Below are positions 60,821 through 64,000 of a DNA stretch of 64,000 bases, piece by piece (the stretch's first letter is position 1; each line of letters starts with the position of its first letter). Source of the stretch: Bordetella parapertussis (GTDB taxonomy: Bacteria; Pseudomonadota; Gammaproteobacteria; Burkholderiales; Thiobacillaceae); NCBI GenBank assembly GCA_945890495.1, contig CAMDCO010000006.1:1-64000 (forward strand), read 5' to 3'. Made by a program: the position numbers and the translations under genes. Below the pieces are notes generated by a model. The model ran no database searches, was not told the DNA's origin, and saw only the letters and a list, made by a program, of their open reading frames with translations.

Positions 60821-62785
60821 ATGCACACCACCCTAGGCCTTGTCCTCATCCTTCTAGCCGCTGCGGTACTCAGCACCGCGCTGTTTCGCAGCCTGCGCCT
60901 GCCCGCCATGCTGGGCTATGTCACGGTCGGCATCCTGATGGGCCCCTCGGGTTTTAGCCTCGCCAACAACGATACCGAGACTCATACCTTGGCCGAGTTT
61001 GGCATCGTGTTTCTGATGTTCTCCATCGGACTGGAGTTTTCTCTCGGCCGTCTGCGGGCCATGCGCGGACTGGTCTTCGGACTAGGCGGCCTGCAGGTCG
61101 GCTCAGCCCTGTTGATCGCTGCCGGCATCGGCTGGTCACTGGGCTTTTCCATGACCGAAGGCATTGTTCTGGGCGGCATCCTCGCCATGTCCTCCACGGC
61201 CATCGTCAGCAAGGTCCTCGCTGACCGGGGCGAACTCGACACCCCACACGGCCAGATGATCATCGGCATCCTGCTGTTCCAAGACCTCGCCGTTGTGCCC
61301 CTGATGATCTTCATCCCGGCCTTGGCCAGCGGTGTCGGGCTAGGCTGGGCGTTAGGCGCTGCAGCCTTGAAGGCCACCGTGGTTCTGGCTGTGATCCTGC
61401 TACTGGGACAACGCGTCCTGAGACCCTGGTTTCATCTAGTTGCGGCACGCAAGTCTTCCGAGCTCTTCATGCTCAATGTCCTCTTCATCACTCTAGGCCT
61501 GGCCTATCTGACGGCCCAAGCTGGCCTGTCTCTGGCGCTGGGGGCCTTTATCGCTGGCATGCTGATCTCGGAAACGGAATACCGCTTCCAGGTGGAAAGC
61601 GATATCCGCCCTTTCCGCGATGTCCTGATGGGGCTCTTCTTCGTCACCATCGGTCTATCCCTTGATCTCGCCACCGTGAGTGGGCAACTACCTGCTGTAT
61701 TGGCCGTTTTGCTCCTCGCCACCGTGGTCAAGTTTGCCCTCGTGTTCCCGCTGGGGCGCCTATACACCCCGCACACCTCAGACGCCTTGTTGACCGGCAT
61801 GGGCCTCGCTCAGGCCGGCGAATTCGGCCTCGTCCTGCTCACCCTGGCGGGCGACAGCCAGCTCTTCGACCCCCAATTGCGCCAAGCGATTGCCGCCGGC
61901 ATGGTGCTTTCGATGCTAATCGCCCCCCTCCTGCTGCAACACAGCAGCCACATCGTGCTCAGGATTTGCGGCGGCGCTTGGCTGGAACGCGCGCGCGGCA
62001 TCCACGAGATCTCCCGCAAGAGCTTCGGCATTGAAGAACATGTCATCCTCTGCGGCTACGGTCGCACCGGTCAAAGCGTGGCTCGCATCCTGGAGGCCGA
62101 GGGCATCCCTTTCATTGCCCTGGATCACGATCCAAAACGCGTTAAGGCGGCGGCAGCCGCCGGTGACAATGTGGTGTTTGGCAACTGCAGCCGTCAAGAA
62201 GTTCTGATGGCGGCCGGCATCCGCCGCGCCAAGGCCCTGGTCATCAGCTTTGCCCATACCCCGACGGCCCTCTCGGTCCTCGGTGCTGTCCGTCACCTAC
62301 ACCCTGGCCTGCCCGTCCTAGTCCGCACCCTAGACGACTCCGATCTCGAAAAAATCAAACAGGCCGGCGCCACCGAGGTGGTTTCCGAAGTCATGGAGGG
62401 GGCCCTGATGCTCGGGTCACAAACCCTGTTGATGGCGGGCACCCCGCTCGGCCGCGTCCTAAAACACATCCGCCAGATGCGTGAACGGCGCTACAGCACC
62501 ATGCGTGGCTTCTTCCAAGGGGCCAGCGATGGCGAAGAATCGGGGCACGATCAAGAACGACTGACCACCCTGCTCATCGAAAAACACCGGGTGCCAGTAG
62601 GTCGCACGCTCAGCGAACTCGACCTGGTGGATGCCGCGGCCACCGTGGTTGCGGTGCGCCGCCACGGCATTCGTGCCGCAGATCCGTCACCGGATACGCG
62701 ACTGCAAGCCGGCGACATGCTCGTTCTACGTGGCCTGCCCGAAGACCTGGCCGCCATCACCGAACGACTTTCCCGCCCGGTCTAG
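60821..62785 (+). CDS. Kef/CPA2-type cation:proton antiporter with TrkA-N and TrkA-C domains
   Basis: A 654-residue membrane protein: about twelve helices in the first ~380 residues (CPA2 antiporter), then a TrkA-N nucleotide-binding domain starting near GYGRTGQSVARILEAEGIPF (about residue 410) and a TrkA-C domain at the end (VDAAATVVAVRRHGIRAADP). Its layout resembles KefB or YbaL. A KefF/KefG-like partner is not adjacent. The kdsD-kef divergence is a common arrangement. Confidence 0.9.
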   Translation: MHTTLGLVLILLAAAVLSTALFRSLRLPAMLGYVTVGILMGPSGFSLANNDTETHTLAEFGIVFLMFSIGLEFSLGRLRAMRGLVFGLGGLQVGSALLIAAGIGWSLGFSMTEGIVLGGILAMSSTAIVSKVLADRGELDTPHGQMIIGILLFQDLAVVPLMIFIPALASGVGLGWALGAAALKATVVLAVILLLGQRVLRPWFHLVAARKSSELFMLNVLFITLGLAYLTAQAGLSLALGAFIAGMLISETEYRFQVESDIRPFRDVLMGLFFVTIGLSLDLATVSGQLPAVLAVLLLATVVKFALVFPLGRLYTPHTSDALLTGMGLAQAGEFGLVLLTLAGDSQLFDPQLRQAIAAGMVLSMLIAPLLLQHSSHIVLRICGGAWLERARGIHEISRKSFGIEEHVILCGYGRTGQSVARILEAEGIPFIALDHDPKRVKAAAAAGDNVVFGNCSRQEVLMAAGIRRAKALVISFAHTPTALSVLGAVRHLHPGLPVLVRTLDDSDLEKIKQAGATEVVSEVMEGALMLGSQTLLMAGTPLGRVLKHIRQMRERRYSTMRGFFQGASDGEESGHDQERLTTLLIEKHRVPVGRTLSELDLVDAAATVVAVRRHGIRAADPSPDTRLQAGDMLVLRGLPEDLAAITERLSRPV

Positions 62786-62815
62786 GTCGGCCTCAGCCCC
62801 TAAGCTCCTCAGCCC

Positions 62816-63550
62816 CTAAGCCGCCAGAATCAGCCGCTTCATCTCACTGACGGCGGGCGTCCAGCCGGTGAAGATGGCTTGAGCCACGATGGCATGACCG
62901 ATATTGAGTTCTTCAACCCCGGGAATGGCGGCAACCGCTTGGACATTCTGATAGTGCAGGCCATGACCCGCATTAACCTGCAGACCCAGATCTAGACCCC
63001 GCACCACCGCCCGCCGAATCCGCTCCAATTCTTCTACGGCCAACGGCCCTTCGGCCTCAGCAAAACGCCCCGTATGGATTTCCACTATGGGTGCCCCGAC
63101 CGCACGCGCGGCCTCCAGTTGCCGCGCCTCAGCATCAATGAACAGCGAGACCCGGATGCCCGCCGCGCCAAGCCGCTGACACGCATCGCGCATACGGTCC
63201 ATCTGCCCGGCCACATCCAGGCCACCCTCTGTGGTGAGTTCCTGACGGCGTTCCGGAACCAGACAGACATCCTGAGGCCGCACCTTGAGGGCGATGCCGA
63301 TCATCTCCTCGGTGACCGCCATCTCCAGATTCATGCGCGTCTTCAGCAGGGGCCGCAGGGTGAACACATCGGCATCCTGAATATGGCGCCGATCTTCGCG
63401 CAGATGCAGGGTGATCAGGTCAGCACCCGCGGCCTCGGCCAGCAAGGCGGCCTCAATGGGACTGGGGTAGGGTGTGCCTCTGGCTTGGCGCAAGGTGGCC
63501 ACATGGTCGATGTTGACGCCGAGTTTTCGGGTTAGGCTGGCTGGATTCAT
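62816..63550 (-). CDS. pdxJ: Pyridoxine 5'-phosphate synthase PdxJ
   Basis: Makes pyridoxine 5'-phosphate from 1-deoxyxylulose-5-P and aminoacetone phosphate. A 244-residue TIM-barrel with [16 protein letters not shown] at the start, HLREDRRHI and [11 protein letters not shown]. It is 5 bases downstream of recO. Its substrate comes from the dxs product. Confidence 0.95.
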   Translation of the reverse strand: MNPASLTRKLGVNIDHVATLRQARGTPYPSPIEAALLAEAAGADLITLHLREDRRHIQDADVFTLRPLLKTRMNLEMAVTEEMIGIALKVRPQDVCLVPERRQELTTEGGLDVAGQMDRMRDACQRLGAAGIRVSLFIDAEARQLEAARAVGAPIVEIHTGRFAEAEGPLAVEELERIRRAVVRGLDLGLQVNAGHGLHYQNVQAVAAIPGVEELNIGHAIVAQAIFTGWTPAVSEMKRLILAA

Positions 63551-63555
63551 GGTTT

Positions 63556-64000
63556 TCAGAGGGTATTGAGATCAATCAGAAGTTGTCGGGTGTGGAGTTG
63601 GCCCGCGCCGAGATGATGGCCGATCAGGGCCCGCATGAGGGATTTGCTGCCCTGTAAAACGGCCGGATGCGACCAATCACCGGCCACTAGAGCCTGCAGC
63701 ATTGCACCCGAATACGCCCCAGGATTGGCGTTGCCATCGACCTCCGAGGCGACCTCCACCAACCCGGTTTCGGGTCGCCAACGATAGCGCCCTTCGGCCT
63801 CAATAGGCTCACCCGCGGCGGTTTGGTGCAGGGGCTCGGCGTAGCCCATCTCTTCAAGCAGGACCAGTTCGAAGCGGCGCAGGCAGCGCTCTGGTGTTTC
63901 ACCCACCGCCAAGGCGTGCAGGGTCGCGCCATAGGCATCGAACAGGGTCGCGTGGGCGTCTTCGGCCGGCAATAGGCGTAGCAGCAATTCGTTGAGATAA
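63556..64000 (-). CDS. recO: DNA repair protein RecO, C-terminal part (runs off the window)
   Basis: The last ~148 residues, with [27 protein letters not shown] at the beginning and the C-terminal helical domain ([21 protein letters not shown]). RecO loads RecA with RecF and RecR. The N-terminal OB-fold lies beyond the right edge; the apparent start at 63987 is only an internal codon. recO-pdxJ is a conserved pair. Confidence 0.9.
   Translation of the reverse strand, partial: YLNELLLRLLPAEDAHATLFDAYGATLHALAVGETPERCLRRFELVLLEEMGYAEPLHQTAAGEPIEAEGRYRWRPETGLVEVASEVDGNANPGAYSGAMLQALVAGDWSHPAVLQGSKSLMRALIGHHLGAGQLHTRQLLIDLNTL

Noticed and set aside
62791-62820. 14-bp direct repeat CCTCAGCCCCTAAG before pdxJ's stop
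   Set aside because: Probably a short local duplication; no stem or T-run and no attachment-site context.
1-64000. tRNA, rRNA, 4.5S or 6S RNA genes
   Set aside because: No T-loop-like, acceptor-stem or rRNA signatures were recognised by eye in the intergenic gaps; a covariance-model scan would be decisive.

Overview
The window is a dense, GC-rich (roughly 60-65 %) bacterial chromosome segment. The gene families and their order point to a proteobacterium, most likely a betaproteobacterium (Nitrosomonadales/Rhodocyclales-like). The blocks behind this inference are Rieske oxygenase-xseB-ispA-dxs-folE2, kdsD-kdsC-lptCAB-rpoN-hpf-ptsN-hprK-rapZ divergent from a Kef-type antiporter, moeA-moaD-moaE, rplM-rpsI-argC-erpA, and pilB-pilC-pilD-coaE-zapD. 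That order argument rests on memory; a sulfur-oxidising gammaproteobacterium remains possible. No rRNA or tRNA gene was seen.

Layout. 0-11.4 kb: tail of an unknown gene, pmbA with a TRAP carrier pair (dctQ, dctM), yjgA, an Atm1-like ABC exporter, a palindromic repeat cluster, a HAD phosphatase, a CbiM/ECF-like membrane protein and hrpA. 11.4-15.1 kb: an accessory scrapyard between hrpA and pgsA. It holds a relic CRISPR array, an antitoxin gene with a frameshifted and truncated vapC, slyX, an inverted-repeat element, a rhodanese, hicAB, and a 1.3-kb islet carrying an HTH-Fic gene bounded by two copies of the 3' end of pgsA. 15.1-23 kb: pgsA, a TatD-family nuclease, mutY, a radical SAM protein, a solo HipA-like kinase (yjjJ), an M23 endopeptidase, anmK, zapD. 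23-34 kb: coaE, pilD/C/B, a CorB-like protein, ypjD, ffh, a TauE/SafE exporter, xerD, ogt and a Rieske oxygenase. 34-43 kb: xseB-ispA-dxs (isoprenoids), folE2, an exported ATP-dependent DNA ligase, and an operon running from a glutamine amidotransferase through glk to molybdenum cofactor genes. 43-53 kb: ilvA, rpiA, a c'-like cytochrome, a decayed DUF4160/DUF2442 pair with an unknown gene, yacG, erpA, argC, rpsI, rplM, a YdcF-like protein, an OsmC protein, coq7, ubiX, a Gx transporter and a NusG-domain-II protein. 53-64 kb: the long rapZ-hprK-ptsN-hpf-rpoN-lptB-lptA-lptC-kdsC-kdsD block, a Kef-type antiporter, pdxJ and the 3' part of recO.

How the genes work together: most of the window is housekeeping in tightly overlapping ATGA/TGATG operons (envelope LPS supply and transport, nitrogen-PTS regulation, isoprenoid-quinone synthesis, Moco synthesis, type IV pilus assembly). 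The most unusual material is the hrpA-pgsA interval. The Fic protein there has Gln where the catalytic His should be, its own N-terminal HTH, and three copies of a TCTAACCA operator around its promoter and start codon. Other notable points are an IscR type-1-like box before erpA, a hexanucleotide repeat forming the start of coq7, a palindromic repeat translated as the N-terminus of the NusG-II protein, and a twin-arginine-like signal on a DNA ligase.
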